Assembly: GCA_963576725.1 (NCBI GenBank)
Contig: OY755238.1
Location: 28,415,201 to 28,479,200 of the forward strand
From: Azorinus chamasolen
Taxonomy: Eukaryota; Mollusca; Bivalvia; Cardiida; Solecurtidae
Reading direction: 5' to 3'
Length of the DNA: 64,000 nt
Positions 1 through 12,128 of this stretch are shown one piece after another (position 1 is the stretch's first letter; the number at the start of each line of letters is the position of its first letter). Made by a program: the position numbers and the translations under genes. The notes under the pieces were generated by a model. The model saw only the letters and a list, made by a program, of their open reading frames with translations. It was not told the DNA's origin and did no database searches.

Positions 1-36
1 GTGAAAACAGGTTTATATGAGGGAAAGGGTAAAGGG
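1..36 (+). repeat. End of palindromic MITE (family HP)
   Basis: This is the terminal sequence GTTTATATGAGGGAAAGGGT. It is also seen at 1741-1763 and 58720-58743. The rest of the copy lies upstream of the window. Confidence 0.6.
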
Positions 37-677
37 GTGGAGAGTTGTATCCAACCATTATTTGTTGAAATACTTTTTTTTGAAACCTTAACACTTTACT
101 CCATAGTTTGTGTTCAGTATTGAAGACAGATGTTTGATTAAAACAGGCTGAATGGGACCATTTTGCGTTTTTCTCAGCCTGCTTTAAGCTACCGTCTACT
201 GTGATATAGAAATATTTCTTATGGCGCATATTCATGAATGTATCATGTGGAACTATTTTTGAGGTGAGGAATGGATTAACGCACTATAATGAGTACCTAT
301 GGAGTAAAGGGTTGAACTGGGTATCATTCGACGAAGAGATGCAAACAGTTGATTAAATAATTATAAAGTTCGAAACGCATCTACACTAATACACTAATAC
401 ACCGCATCTACACTAATAATCTATACTGTTACAGCTATTCTTGTTTGACCGACCATGTAGTGCAGCTACAAGATTTAAGTTGATATCAGAATTAAGATGA
501 AAACTATTGTAGCTTATTGTATTATAATTTATTTTGAAACGGCGCAAAGCAGTCGCCTGCATAAATCATTACTCTGTATAAAAGAGCCACCTGAAATAAC
601 AGATAGCCAAATATTGGTATGTCGTTGTCTTTCAGATGAGTTCAAAGCTGCGATCGTAATGTTATTCATTTAAGTCA
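37..677. other. No gene seen
   Basis: AT-rich sequence without a supported exon, RNA gene or clear element. There is a short local duplication of ACACTAATACACTAAT near 385-410. Confidence 0.5.
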
Positions 678-785
678 TATTAACCCTTTTCATGCTAGTA
701 GCATATATTGACGCAATTTAAAAACAGTGCAGACCCAGATCAGACAGCTCTTAGAGGCTGTATGATCAGGGTGTGCAGTGGTTTC
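678..785 (+). repeat. HP-family palindromic MITE, partial
   Basis: It begins TTAACCCTTTTCAT and contains the stem CAGACCCAGATCAGACAGCT with a decayed complementary arm ending at about 785. Confidence 0.55.
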
Positions 786-893
786 TTATAGGATCTGTCA
801 AGCATAAATTGCCATTCGTCCTGGGGAAATTATTACTCCATTACCAATATAAAAGTCGAAATGATAGATAGTCATACGTAATCCATTCATATC

Positions 894-895
<2 letters not shown>

Positions 896-936
<41 letters not shown>

Positions 937-1054
937 GGGGGAGAGAGAGAGAGACACTCACAGAGACAGAGAGACACACAGCGAGACAGATAGACAGACA
1001 GACAGACAGACAGAGAGGGAGAGTAAGAGGTGGAAGAGACGGACAGAGAGAGAG

Positions 1055-1087
<33 letters not shown>

Positions 1088-1120
1088 GGAGAGAGAGGAA
1101 AAGACGGAGAGAGAGAGATT
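896..1120 (+). repeat. (GA)n / (GACA)n simple-sequence tract
   Basis: About 225 nt of GA dinucleotide repeat with GACA interruptions. The apparent Arg/Glu-rich, Ser/Leu-rich and similar open frames on both strands are low-complexity translations, not genes. Confidence 0.95.
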
Positions 1121-1513
1121 TTGACGTCCCTTCTGGCCTTGTGATTGCGTATCATTGTAAATGTTTATTTGGGGGAGAGGACTTCTTAGAAACAACAACA
1201 ATTGTACACAGAGAGAGGGACAGGGACGGTGAGGAAATATATTATGGGCTTATTAATTATGTATCAGACAATAACAAAGTCTAAAACATGATAAATATTT
1301 CATTTTAATACAGTGCCCCTGTATTGATTCACAGGTGCTCGTAGCATGCTATGTCTCCACGACAACAACAGACTAATTCAATATAGCATGGATGGATATC
1401 TTGTATTAACACTTTCTTAAAATAATACTTACATGTAAAATAACATTGATTGGTTTTAAACCTAACGTCAAACCCTCACCGACATCAATTTCAAGCTTAT
1501 AGAGATTGTTTTA

Positions 1514-1763
1514 TTTAACATTTCCCTGTTCTATGTTTATTCAAAAGTTCAATACTTACTGAATATTCATGGACACAAATAGCTATAAATGAAATATGGA
1601 AGGAGGGACATTGCAGCTATTTAACAAAGCAAAGCAATATATCTATCAAATTCTATTAGCAAACAGAGTAGACCCTGATCAAACGGCTCCTCTAAGAGGT
1701 CAGAGAAGACCCTTCTCTGTTTGCAATTGCGTGAAAACACGTTCATATGAGGGAAAGGGTTAA
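1514..1763 (+). repeat. HP-family palindromic MITE, near full length
   Basis: About 250 bp. The 5' end is TTAACATTTCCCTGTT and the 3' end AGGGAAAGGGTTAA, giving inverted termini. The inner stem AGCAAACAGAGTAGACCCTG pairs with a diverged arm ending TTCTCTGTTTGCA. With the copies at 3502 and 58818 it defines the element: TTAACCCTTTCCCT ends, GAATATTCATGGA inside, and a roughly 70-bp palindrome near the right end. Confidence 0.75.
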
Positions 1764-2600
1764 AGTACAATATGAAGAAATTTTGAATACATAATACCCA
1801 TTCATTCTATATTTAATATTGTGGGAAATATAGATGGCCGCTCATCAATTATGAAGAGCAATATCAATTATTGGTGATTGACACGCCTATAGGTGACAGT
1901 TGATTGGATTATGTCTTTTCAATGGGTGGGTCTTAAAGATACTGAACCAATGAGCTGTGACATCTTGATAGTAGCAAAAGAGCGGAAATACCCGATAATC
2001 TTTCTTTAAAGTTGTCGGAACTTTATTGATGACCAAATAATTAACACAATGATGACCATAAATCAATGACCCCCTGCGCTGAAACACCAAGGTAGTTTCC
2101 GTACATTGTAGAGCACGCAAAGCGATCATTGTTTTAATGTATGACCAAAACATTTGACCCTCATTATACTGAATTATCGTCCGCTTAAAACATGTAGTCT
2201 GCAAAATAAATGAAATAAGCATTGCGTTAGTTCGTTGAAAACAAGCAGAAAAATGAGAGTCAGACATATTTGACCCTAGTAACACTCTGGGGAACTCATC
2301 ATCTGTTCAGTATACAAACTGTTTGTAAATATTAAGGAAGCCACGCTCGGCGGGCTAAGGGTTGATCTGCATATTTTTTTTTTATCTTTTTAAACTTTCA
2401 GTGTCCTATAGAGAATGTCCAAGTTACCTACATTTATTATGCTGAAAGAATTTGCTTTTAAAAATGTTTTTTGTTTTCTTACCGGGTTTCCGTCTGTCTT
2501 CTTTTAAAACAAAAATCGACTAAATTTTGTTTCCGCGTAAAAACATCGAATTAGTGTTAGTGTATCATTTTCAAAGGCAAGTGACTGCTTAATGCGGTGT
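1764..2600. other. No gene seen
   Basis: A 132-codon open frame runs on the - strand from 2285 to 1887. I recognise no domain in it and see no splice context, so I do not call it. Confidence 0.4.
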
Positions 2601-2603
2601 GCG

Positions 2604-2716
2604 GAAAAATGCCACTGGAAAAAAAATGCCACCGGAAAAAAATGCCACTGGAAAAAATGCCACCCTGATTTGGAAAAATGCCATTGGAATATATGCCGCT
2701 GGAAAAAATGCCACCC
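2604..2716 (+). repeat. Iterated phrase repeat GGAAAAAATGCCAC
   Basis: Seven or so degenerate copies of a 14-18-nt phrase (ATGCCACTGGAAAAA) lie in tandem, followed at 2757-2805 by the phrase GGGGGCAAGTGTCC. The second phrase has an inverted match at 51211-51245. The style matches the iterated-phrase arms at 4.6/5.2 kb and 58.2/61.7 kb. Confidence 0.6.
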
Positions 2717-2879
2717 TTTTTTCAAAATTATATTTTATCCTTTTTTAAGGCCCCAAATAGGGGGCAACGGTCCGGGGGCAAGTGTCCGGGGGCAAATGTC
2801 CGTAAACCGAAATACCGATATCATGAATATTTATTAAATTTATTTTTAAAATAGCTCATGTACTGAGGCTGATTTGGTA

Positions 2880-3105
2880 TTGGAACAAAACTATAGAGTT
2901 AGATTCAACATAAATTCATAAGCAAACAGAGAATACCCTGATCAGACGGTTTCTATAAGAGCCATCGTATCCGTGTCTACTCTGTTTGCAAGCACGTGAA
3001 AAGCGTCGATGCTCTCAGAAGTTTTACTTCTGTTGCCGGGTCATGTCAGACGTGCGGATCTCTAGCTGAAGCGTAACCTAAAGCTTGGTTGTCGGTGGGT
3101 TTCAA
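2880..3105 (+). repeat. HP-family MITE copy with extended right flank
   Basis: The palindrome occupies about 2922-2996. The flank with AGCGTCGATG, TTTTACTTCTGTTGCCGGG and AACCTAAAGCTTGGTTGTCG is also present inverted at about 32860-32980, so the repeated unit is longer than the palindrome. Confidence 0.6.
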
Positions 3106-3420
3106 CCATTTCCCTGTTTAATATTTATGTCGGAAAAGATGACATCATGCTATTTATAAGTTGATTTTTATAATGGTGTAGGTACGCGGTCCATGACTTT
3201 TCTTGGTACTTGTAGAAAATGTAGAGTCAGATCTTATATAATTTCACAAGTAAACAGAGCTGGTCCCGATCATACGACTCCAATAGGCGCCTTCAGATCT
3301 TGGTCTACTCTGTTTGCAAAGGCATGGACATTGTTTATATATGGTAAAGGGATAAGCAAACAGAGCAGACTCCTGGTCAAACAGCTTTTATTTAAGAAAT
3401 CTGATCTGAGTCTTATCATT
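3106..3420 (+). repeat. HP-family MITE copy plus a second half-palindrome
   Basis: A full unit with TTTCCCTGTTTAATATTTAT and stem arms at about 3250 and 3320 is followed directly by another AAGCAAACAGAGCAGAC arm at 3356. The second unit is truncated. Confidence 0.6.
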
Positions 3421-3501
3421 TAAGAGTTTTAAATTAATAAACATAGTTTTATGAATTGTATAACTATGAAAACATTCTTGTAATTCTGTTACTTTTGCTG
3501 A

Positions 3502-3730
3502 TTAACCCTTTCCCTGTTCAGTATTCATGTAAGAAATAATGATATCATGAATATTTATAAGCTAATATTTTGAATGGCATTTGTAGACAAGATTGTTTTG
3601 ATGTTGGTAGAAATTGTAGAGTCGGGCCTATTACAATTCCATAAATAAACTGAGCAGGCCCAGATCATGCGTATGATCTGGGACTACGCTGTTTGCAAAT
3701 GCTGGAAAACACGTTTATATTAGAGAAGTT
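3502..3730 (+). repeat. HP-family palindromic MITE
   Basis: It starts TTAACCCTTTCCCTGTT. The palindrome CCCAGATCATGCGTATGATC is at about 3659-3680, and the end ACACGTTTATATTAGAG is at about 3728. Confidence 0.65.
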
Positions 3731-4089
3731 TTGTATTTTAAGGTGGAATGGCCCGTCATTGTTTAACTGTAGATTCCATTCATTATATAAGACCTAACTT
3801 AGCTATTTGATTTTGAATAATACACAGTGAAGACCCTGGTCAGATGGTTGCTTTTTGAGCCACCTTGTCTGGTTCTACAGTGTTCAAATGTCAGTAGTTT
3901 TATTTCCCGCATTTAACATACAAACTGTTTGTTTTAAATACTGAAAATGAATTGTGTTAGGCAGTTGGAGACTGTATTATTATATTACTTACTCAGCCTA
4001 AATACATGTATGTTGTAATTTACTAGCTACACATAAGAAAATAGTAACGATCAAAGGTGCCAGATGGTCAGTAAATCCCCTAATTTCTC

Positions 4090-4215
4090 AGCAGGGGGCA
4101 AGGGTCAGTGTCACACAACTGCCATCTATCACACACTGTCAACAAAGTTATGAATTATTACGTAACAGGAATGCGTGTAATGAAACCGAACTACCTAACA
4201 ATGTGCCAATTGTAT
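4090..4215 (+). mobile_element. Fragment of a non-LTR retrotransposon, upstream of the endonuclease
   Basis: The block containing ACTGCCATCTATCACACACT and AATGTGCCAATTG recurs inverted at 32735-32830, directly upstream of the endonuclease reading frame there. It is therefore a piece of the same LINE family on the + strand. Confidence 0.6.
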
Positions 4216-4554
4216 AAAGTTATGACTTCCCGAAAAATAGAAGATAACTATGCTTTTACTAATTAGATCTATGGCTAAGCATAATTAAACCCTACCGATT
4301 AAAACCAGTTAGATTATTGCGAATTCTAGTTCTAAAGACAGTTTAGATTGATATGATCTAGATCTATACTAAAATACTTTTACTAGATCTGATATGGTAC
4401 TTTACAGTAGCCAGAAAGAAGACATTTTACAACACATAAATGAACGCCGTGAGACTGTACATGTATATCTTAATATCTAGATCTTATTAAAACAAAACGA
4501 GATTTAAAATTCTAAATACTGTTGATCTAAATTATTCAACGCGTGTATCACAAT

Positions 4555-5310
4555 AGCCCCTCACTACAAAAGCCCCTCTTGCAAAAGCCCCTCACCAAAA
4601 TGGTCAAGGTTTACAAAAGCCCCTCACAAAAAAACAATACTAACATTAATTGAACTTTAAGTGCTTTGTTAAGTGTACTTTTAAAAGGAGTGTTCTAATT
4701 ACCTTACTTAACGAATCTTTATAAGCTTGTCATTGAGCAAACAGGGTAGATCCAGATCAGATTGCTCAGTATTTTGATTTTGGTCTACTCTGTTTGAAAT
4801 TTAAGAAAGTTAAGGAATTAGAAAATGGAAAAAGTTTGTGTTTAAGTTAATTGGGGTAATATTATAATAATTTATAAATAATATGGCTAATATTACATCA
4901 TCCATAGCTATTGGATCTATATTAACTGTCACAAAGCAAACATGGTTGAACTAGATCATATAGCTTTAGATTTGATTTGGGTCTACCCTGTTTGAAATAA
5001 ATATAAGGAATCTCCTCCTTGTGATCTACAATGTTCACTTTTATAAGTATAGAGTGTGCTAATTACCTTACTTAATGAATCTTTATAAACTGGTCATTCA
5101 GCAAACAGGGTAGATCCAGATAGCTGTAATTTTGATTTTGGTCCACTTTGTCCAAATATTTGGAGTATAATGATTAATTAACAAAGATAGTGGGGGGCTT
5201 TTGTAAGCCTTGGCCATTTTAGTGAGGGGCTTTTGATCGAGGGACTTCTGTAGTGAGAGACTTTAGATGAGGAGCTTTTGTAGTAAAGGGCTTTTGAGTG
5301 TACCCTATTC
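4555..5310. repeat. Foldback element with iterated AAAAGCCCCTCAC arms
   Basis: The left arm (4555-4632) has about four copies of ACAAAAGCCCCTCAC. The right arm (5190-5305) has about six degenerate inverted copies such as GTGAGGGGCTTTTG. Between them lies a roughly 135-bp direct repeat (about 4665-4800 and 5030-5165), each unit carrying an HP-type AGCAAACAGGGTAGATCCAG palindrome. Confidence 0.65.
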
Positions 5311-6138
5311 GACATATGAGGCATGTCCAACACATAAATAAGAATGTCTTCCATTTCAAAGAAATGCCAGATCATGGGATCCTTTTTTCCAAAGTTCAGC
5401 TGGTAATGTATAGGGCGTTCCTGAAGGCCGATTCATTCCAGCTTCTTGTTGTACATTGTATCTACCCTTCGGTATACGGACATTTTCTCTCTAGGACATT
5501 TTTTCTCCTATTTGGGCATGGGAGGATAGGGCTGACATTTGTCCCCTTCAAATTTTATTTTATTTTACTTGCTCTACTTGCTCGCAAAGGATAAAAAAGA
5601 AAATACCTACATTGTTCTAAAAACGGACGGTTGATTACACAGGAAATCGGTAATGCAGAAAGAGTAAGGAGCTTTCTAAATTACTTCAATTCTGCAATTA
5701 GCTGTCATCTGTTTAAAACGATCGTCAAATCAACATTTTTAAGAATGGTTGTTTACAATCGCCGCCCCTTAACCGATAATCTTTCTAAACCGATATTGGA
5801 GCTACATGTATCCTGTGTTTAGTTACCACCTTTTTTAAATGACAGTCAATTCAACTGTTTTGAATTGTTATTTTACTTCGCTATACCGGTTTGAGAACCT
5901 CTCTAATCAGGTCATTTTCTCGGTATGGTCACAGGGTTCGTTTTATAAGGTTTTGCAGTAATTTTGTTATTATCAGGGGCAGTTACTTTTTTAACGCATC
6001 GAATAGTAGACCACCGGCTTACTTTAAAACTAGAAATTGGCATTTAAATTAAGAACTATGCTTTTAAAAAGAAAGAAAGTTGGCGTACATGTATGAGAGA
6101 TATATTTTGCTGTACGTATTTATTAATAAATGATAACT
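5311..6138. other. No gene seen
   Basis: Short open frames at 5298-5594 and 5631-5822 match no family I recognise and have no exon context. Near 5475-5550 there are degenerate GGACATTTTCTC phrases. Confidence 0.4.
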
Positions 6139-6394
6139 ACAGTATAACCTCTGCAAAGCAACACTCTGGGGGATATAAACTTCTGTATTGTCGTTGTAGA
6201 GAGGTTGTTGCTCATCGGAGTTTCATGGCAAATCTCTCTCAAGAGACAACCCAGTAAGGAATACCTGGGATCTTTTGAATACAAGTGGCCGCTTAATGCA
6301 GGACAAAAGTACTTTTATCCTGCATTAATCTGCCACCTGTCTTAAAACAGACATTTTATTTGTACATGTATCGATGTAGAGAGGTTCCACTGTA
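6139..6394. repeat. TIR MITE, CAGTGGAACCTCTCTAC type
   Basis: Terminal inverted repeats: ACAGTATAACCTCTGCAAAG at the left and TGTAGAGAGGTTCCACTGTA at the right. 256 bp, no coding capacity. An internal TGTCGTTGTAGAGAGGTTGT motif repeats the terminus. It is related in style to the element at 62761-63125. Confidence 0.7.
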
Positions 6395-8220
6395 AGTTTT
6401 GGGGATTCATTTAAAGTGTTGTTGAAAGGAGGTGTTTGCTGTAATCTGTACTGTATGCTATAAACCCCTTCACTGTCATTATGACGTAATAATCCACTAA
6501 AATAGTCACTGTCAAATCATTGTCTGCTTATATGTTTCATCTACTTTTCTTTATAAAAAAATTATGACAGTTTTTACTTAACCCTTTCCTCCATAAATAC
6601 TCCTTTCTACGCCTCTGTAAAAGTCACCTGTTGACACCAATGTGATAAAAAGAGCATTTGCTCCTACTAATATGCTCTATTTAACACAATGGTTTCAAAT
6701 TACAAAATTCTAAAAACAATAATTTTATCTACTTAATGCTCCTTTTCGGTAGATTTATTCAAAGAGGTTGGATCCAAATTGAGCCTACATATATGGAGGA
6801 ATGGGTCTTAAGAAACTTTAATATAAGTGTCAAATGGTTTGGATCCTTATGAGACGCGGCGTCTGATCAGGATCCAAATTGTTTGCAAACATTAGAGTTT
6901 TCAAGTTTGACATGGAAGGGTTTAATAGTAAATACAACTTACAATGGGGAAATTGTGATCTATTTCTAAATAAGGAATAGGTCATGGAATTTAAGCAGGC
7001 GACACGTTGGTTTAGACATATCCGTTTAACGAAAGAATGTGGGTGTACGAGGTCCGTGGTTTGATAAACCATGTACATACTGTATACGCTTCTTTAATAA
7101 CATTGATTAATTTAATTCGTATGCCCCTTCACTCCCAGAATTCGGTTGCCATGACATTAACAACACTTTAGATCTAGACCAGACGTCCAATATCTCATTA
7201 TCAAACCAGAACCAAAAACTGGTTTACATCTATATCTACGTTTTTAGAAAAAAATGGATTATCTTTTTAATCCATAGGATGCAGGTACATCATGGCAGTG
7301 AATCGATTGAGCAGAATCTAAACATGCAGTACATGTACATCAAGCAGAAAGACGAAACATGTACACAGGTACATTTGTACACAGTAAAATATTAAGCACA
7401 AGGGTAATAAAACAGCCATACAAGTATTATTCGAATGGCTATTGAAACTGGTTAAAACGTACATTTAAGCTGCTGAACCAAGACTAAATAATGGAGAAAA
7501 CTTCTAACTTTACAACTCACCTGGCTGAATTGATATTAGATGTATTAGTAAATAAAATCCCTCAATTCTTTCGTCTGCCAGAACAATATTTATATACATG
7601 TAGATCTATACAGAAATCATAAGAAGACCAGTCAGGACTATTCTCATAACAGAATCAATAGGTTTTGTTGGTCGTTTCCAGTAGATTTCTGATAATTAAA
7701 ATTTACACTAATGTGAAACTGAAAACAAAATCGATTGGGAATTAGAATTTGAACCTAAAACATAGAGTCGAAATGAAGATGAATTCACTAACAATGTGCA
7801 CAAACGTATGCAAACCTGATACAAGTTATACAACCTAGTAAATTATTGTGTGTGTGTTTTGTGTTTAACTGGTGTTCCGTGTTTCTATATAAAACATCTT
7901 ACGTATTGAACAACAAATAATTGAAATAGAAAGCATACTAGAATGTCGCACCCATATTATGCAGAAACGAATCAGACAATTCACGGACAGGTTATATTCC
8001 AGTACAATCAAACGCGCCAAAAATAATGGATGAATTAATTTGTGTTTGCCGAATGCAGAACAGTTTCGGTTTGGAATTAGTCTAAACGAACCATTTCTCG
8101 AGTGTTTTATTTCATACATTTCATATCAATTTTGCAAAATGTGGATGTATATATTTGAATGTACATGTAAAGAGAAAGATAAGCCGTGAAAATGGATATA
8201 AAAGGATGAAAAGGATATAA
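6395..8220. other. Intergenic; one HP-type palindrome
   Basis: A variant palindrome is at about 6835-6895, with GGATCC arms around GAGACGCGGCGTCTGATC. Nothing else is recognised. Open frames of 60-85 codons lack any domain signal. Confidence 0.45.
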
Positions 8221-8472
8221 ATATCAATCCAGGTAAGGTCCAGCGCGATCCGCAGTGGTGCACAGTGGTCCACGATGATACCACCGCGACCTGCGGTGAT
8301 AACGATCGCGCCCGGCGACGAGTGCCCCTGTGGAGGGACCAGCGCGGACCCATCACAACCCGCGCTCGATTGCGGAAGACCGCATATCAGCGCGGACAAA
8401 AATACCCGTGTCCGCGTTGGATAAAATTGCGATGGGCCGCGGAAAACAAAAAGTCCGCGAGGCTTGTACTGT
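8221..8472. repeat. GC-rich island with iterated CGCGGAC / GCGGT phrases
   Basis: About 250 nt far richer in CpG than its surroundings, built of shuffled short phrases (GATCCGCAG, CCGCGACC, GCGCGGAC). It resembles the interior of the TIR element at 60829-61668. No start or coding signal was found. Overlapping open frames on both strands follow from the GC bias. Confidence 0.5.
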
Positions 8473-8474
8473 AC

Positions 8475-8755
8475 AAAAACACACAGACGCCTGAACAGCA
8501 CCACGATAAAAACAGTAAATGCATATAAAAGACACAAGGAGACGCACATAGACATAACAAACAGTCAATAGGGAGAAGATGGAAGTACCACCTTGGAACT
8601 GTCATTGACAAATGTCACTGAGAGTTTGAATTTGTTTAGGGACGCCCAACCTCACAAGTATTCCATCCCCACTCTAAAAGACACACAGTATAAATAAACG
8701 CATCCCCTCTCCGACTAATTTACAACAACTATGGTTGCAAATGCATTTGTAAATT
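8475..8755 (-). mobile_element. Naiad-type PLE, family B 3' tail
   Basis: Contains the family B 3' block in order: AACAGCACCACGA, AGAAGATGGAAGTACC, the CACTG/CAGTG block, CGCCCAACCTCAC, then TATAAATAAACGCATCCCCT. No protein-coding part remains. Confidence 0.75.
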
Positions 8756-8756
8756 A

Positions 8757-9005
8757 CATGTAAATGGAAAAGTAGTGAAGTCAAGCAAGCAAAGCCACAT
8801 ACAAGACGCAACCACTACCAAAACATCGATAGATAGCATGACACAAACACAAACACACACACACACACACAACTACACACCCAAACAACGAACATACACG
8901 AGATTAACACAGAAAACACCAACAAACACACAAGGACTAGAGAACAAAAGCACAAGTACAAAGACACAAGACAACAAAAGCAACGAAAATGTATTAAAGT
9001 GAAAC
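8757..9005 (-). mobile_element. Naiad-type PLE, family A 3' tail fragment
   Basis: It begins TAAATGGAAAAGTAGTGAAG, the characteristic family A 3' terminus in antisense. It continues GCCACATACAAGACGCAACC, a (CA)n run at about 8849-8872 and ACACAAGACAACAAAAGC. It abuts the family B tail. Confidence 0.75.
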
Positions 9006-9254
9006 GAACTGGAGCGACATATCGCTAGTGTATTCAATGATTGAGCTTAAATCATATTGTTTCTAATTTGCACATGTAAATTTCTTTATCACCTTGCAAC
9101 CACCACATCGTTAATGTATGAACATGTAATGTAAATCGAGAAGTGCAGTGGCTAGCTTATACACTATCTGCAAAGTCAGTTCACTGGTATAGATCTACAA
9201 TAGTTGTCTATTGTATTATGTTTGGAGAGATTGGGGTTTGATGGTATAATATAG

Positions 9255-9396
9255 AGAATAATAGGTTAGTGCCCTAGATGGGACGCCTTTATCCGACGAG
9301 GGGAGAAAACGTTGAGGCGAGACTTGCCGAGCCGCAACTGTTTCCTCTCCGAGTCGGATAAAGGCGTCCCATCTACGGCACTAACCTATTATTCGA
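9255..9396. repeat. Long hairpin (56-bp arms)
   Basis: Left arm 9255-9310 (AATAATAGGTTAGTGCCCTA, then GATGGGACGCCTTTATCCGA) pairs with right arm 9339-9396 with few mismatches. The 28-nt loop itself starts GTTG and ends CAAC. Directly downstream TTTATCCAGTCA (9397-9408) has an exact inverted match at 10258-10269. Confidence 0.8.
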
Positions 9397-9939
9397 TTTA
9401 TCCAGTCAATTTAGTTAAATATATTTTTTCATAGACTTATATTTAACATAACACTCTTGAAATAATTTACATTGAAAATGCGGGTTTTCGATCAACGGAT
9501 CCCTCCCTTTTCATTTCCATTTAGATGTAAATAGATCTAATCAGCTACAGCAGAGGAAAATAGTTTCGATACCTGCATTACAAGAGGGGAAAACGTGGTT
9601 GAATTTGAAATATAAGATGATTTGAATCCAGGGTCCATAAGTTATTTCAAACAGACATGGTTATATTCCCTGGTCAAATTCGAGTTCCGTAGTCTCGGTT
9701 TCTATTTTAGATAGACATAGCCTCACTCATAAATCGATGGAACTGAACGGGCTATATTTAGGTATATGATTATCACCGCCTCTGTAAGAGTTTATCAATC
9801 AAATTATCATGAGAGTGAAAAGAAAACAATTTCTATTTATCTGTCAATCTTTGCTTCCAGGCTTGATTTTTATCAAAAACGCGTTTCGCTAGCGGTGGAT
9901 TAAATTAATAAAACTGATAAATCAACTTCATTTTTTCAT

Positions 9940-10035
9940 GTGGCCTCAGTGTCGTAATCGGTAAGCACGACGTCTTTAGAGTGATTGAATTGTTTTTTGT
10001 ATGATCAGGCACGGGTTCGAATCCAGCTATAGCCA
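9940..10035 (+). ncRNA. tRNA-like relic or SINE head
   Basis: A box-A-like TGGCCTCAGTGTCGTAATCGG and a perfect box B, GGGTTCGAATCC, lie about 65 nt apart, with TGGC/AGCCA ends that can pair. The anticodon arm does not form a clean stem and the spacing is long. A tRNA pseudogene or SINE head is likelier than a functional tRNA. Confidence 0.4.
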
Positions 10036-10544
10036 ATTATTTATTCTTTTTCATTTGAATAATTTTTTGGTGAATTTTCTGTTAGATCTATTTCGTCAAC
10101 ATGATTATTATGCATATTTACAGAAAATTAAAATAGTTCCATGGTTATAGAATCATTACGCCTATCTACTAACCTAATAAGCATTCTACTACCGGAAGTA
10201 ACCAAATAAACCTAAGTTTATCTGCATCCCCTTTATTATGTCACTAGAGAAGCCTGGTGACTGGATAAAATATTAATCAAGACTTATAAGACGTTTGCAT
10301 TACTTTAAGTACTAATGATAGATAATCACTCATGATATTTTATGTGTTGTTTGCTGAAGTTTATTCTGTATTCAAGCATGTGTTCGTTTTCTGTGTGTGT
10401 TGATTAAATGGACAGGACATAAATTTATTCAGATTTGTCCAAAGTACCTCGTCTGATATAACATATACATTACAAAAGTCACGTGACATATACAACTACA
10501 ACAATAGAGGATGAATGCATTTGCTAATATAAATAGTCCCATTC

Positions 10545-10615
10545 CTAAGGATCGAGTCCGGACCCACGGTATTATAGCCCTTAGCCACACGACCACGTCC
10601 GCCGGTGACTCACAT
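10545..10615 (-). ncRNA. tRNA-like relic (- strand)
   Basis: Read on the - strand, GGACGTGGTCGTGTGGCTAA resembles a box A, and a box-B-like GTCCGGACTCGAT follows about 30 nt later. There is no complete cloverleaf. It is probably a tRNA pseudogene or SINE remnant. Confidence 0.3.
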
Positions 10616-10619
10616 GTAC

Positions 10620-12128
10620 TAAGAATCCGTATCTTGCAAAACCATTTCGCCTTTCCTCACTGCAATGCCTGTATCTGAATTTGCTGCCCAATGACCGAAA
10701 CAGTTGTCTTACAATAGTTCAACCCTCCGTTTGTGTTCGTTCGAATCCCTGTGATGCATTTCAACATTGCAGGTGATAAGGTCTTCAAGATGACCTGCGA
10801 TAGGTCGATGATACAGTTGTCCCATATTCAAACATACCACTTTATGAGATGAAAACGGTAAATCTTAAACATAACCGACGTATGTACAGGTGCATGCAGT
10901 GCACTTGTACAAATTTAATACAGATTGTAAGCGCCAAAATTACATTACTAGTTGCGAATGTTTCTAGTTCATAAGACAGAGGGTGTATATACATTTGATT
11001 TTACCACTATAAAATTCTAAGCAATTTGATCGGATCGCGCACCAGCGAATATTTATTTCCATTTGCTAAATCTGCGATGAATATCAACAACGTGAATTTA
11101 ACATGAAGAAACGTGAAATATATCTGTACTGAAAGCGAGGAAGCACACTCAAAAATAAGACGGCGTATTGTCAACGCGCTGACAACCAACCTTACTAGAA
11201 TGTTAAAACAATTTATTGTGTGTCGGTTTCAGCTTTCACGAAGCTAACATGTAGGGTGTAAAATGAGCTTTAGTAAATTCCATTGTTAAATTGATGGTTT
11301 GCAAGTAAATAAATGGTATATGCATATTTTATACTTATATTGCAAATGTTGAAAGTCGTGTAACTAGCTTAATATAAGCAAAAACGGTATTTTTCTTGTC
11401 TCGTCGAATGTCGAGTAACTTCCCCTGCATGAGGAAACTCGTCTTGGGCGAACTAAGATTTCACTAGTGATCAGCCTATTTTACAGAGTCATGAAAAGGT
11501 TTAGATAAATGACACTTGTATACTTGCTATTACTTTTGATTTGATATTGTGTTATTTCACATTATAATGCATTGTAATACTAGCCTAGTATGGATTTGTT
11601 TCATGGGTGGAGAGTAGATTCTGTCTGTAGTATGTTTATATGATTTTGTATTTCTAATTTTTCTACGATATTTTAAGAATCTCTGGTATGCTCTGTTTAT
11701 GCATCTTCATACGTGTTGTCCTTTTGGAAGCTTGAAAGAATTTAATCCGACACGTTCTTAGTTAAGCTTATATAAGTTGAATAACCAAGAGTTAAACGTA
11801 AGTTTGTTGTTGTTGTAGCTGCTTCCCTTGAACTGTGTGAGAAATGCATTCTTACAGTTCATAATAAGCCTATTTCTATTGCAAATGCCGATTCAGTATT
11901 GTTACGAGTTTTTCTCGGAATAAATTGATTTGTATGTGTACACATGTATATTATGTACATGTGTATTAAAACATTTCTAGAACTAAACATGTTTTTGTGT
12001 ATTAGTATAAAGAATCTCTGGAACCCTTCACGGTAAAAAAAGATTATACGCATCAGGAAATTTTAGTGTTTCATATATATCCCTTGCAGTACACGGATCG
12101 TAATACGTTTAGATTGCTATGATTTCAG
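10620..12128. other. Probable intron upstream of exon 1; nothing else seen
   Basis: AT-rich sequence with no recognised repeat or coding exon. It is presumably intron, because the exon at 12129 begins with a phase-0 acceptor. Confidence 0.45.

Noticed and set aside
887..1284. Overlapping open frames on both strands rich in Arg/Glu or Ser/Leu
   Set aside because: They are translations of the (GA)n/(GACA)n microsatellite; no start context, splice sites or domain.
1887..2285. 132-codon open frame on the - strand
   Set aside because: No recognisable domain, no intron-exon context and no similarity to the elements here; the length is within reach of chance for this much sequence.
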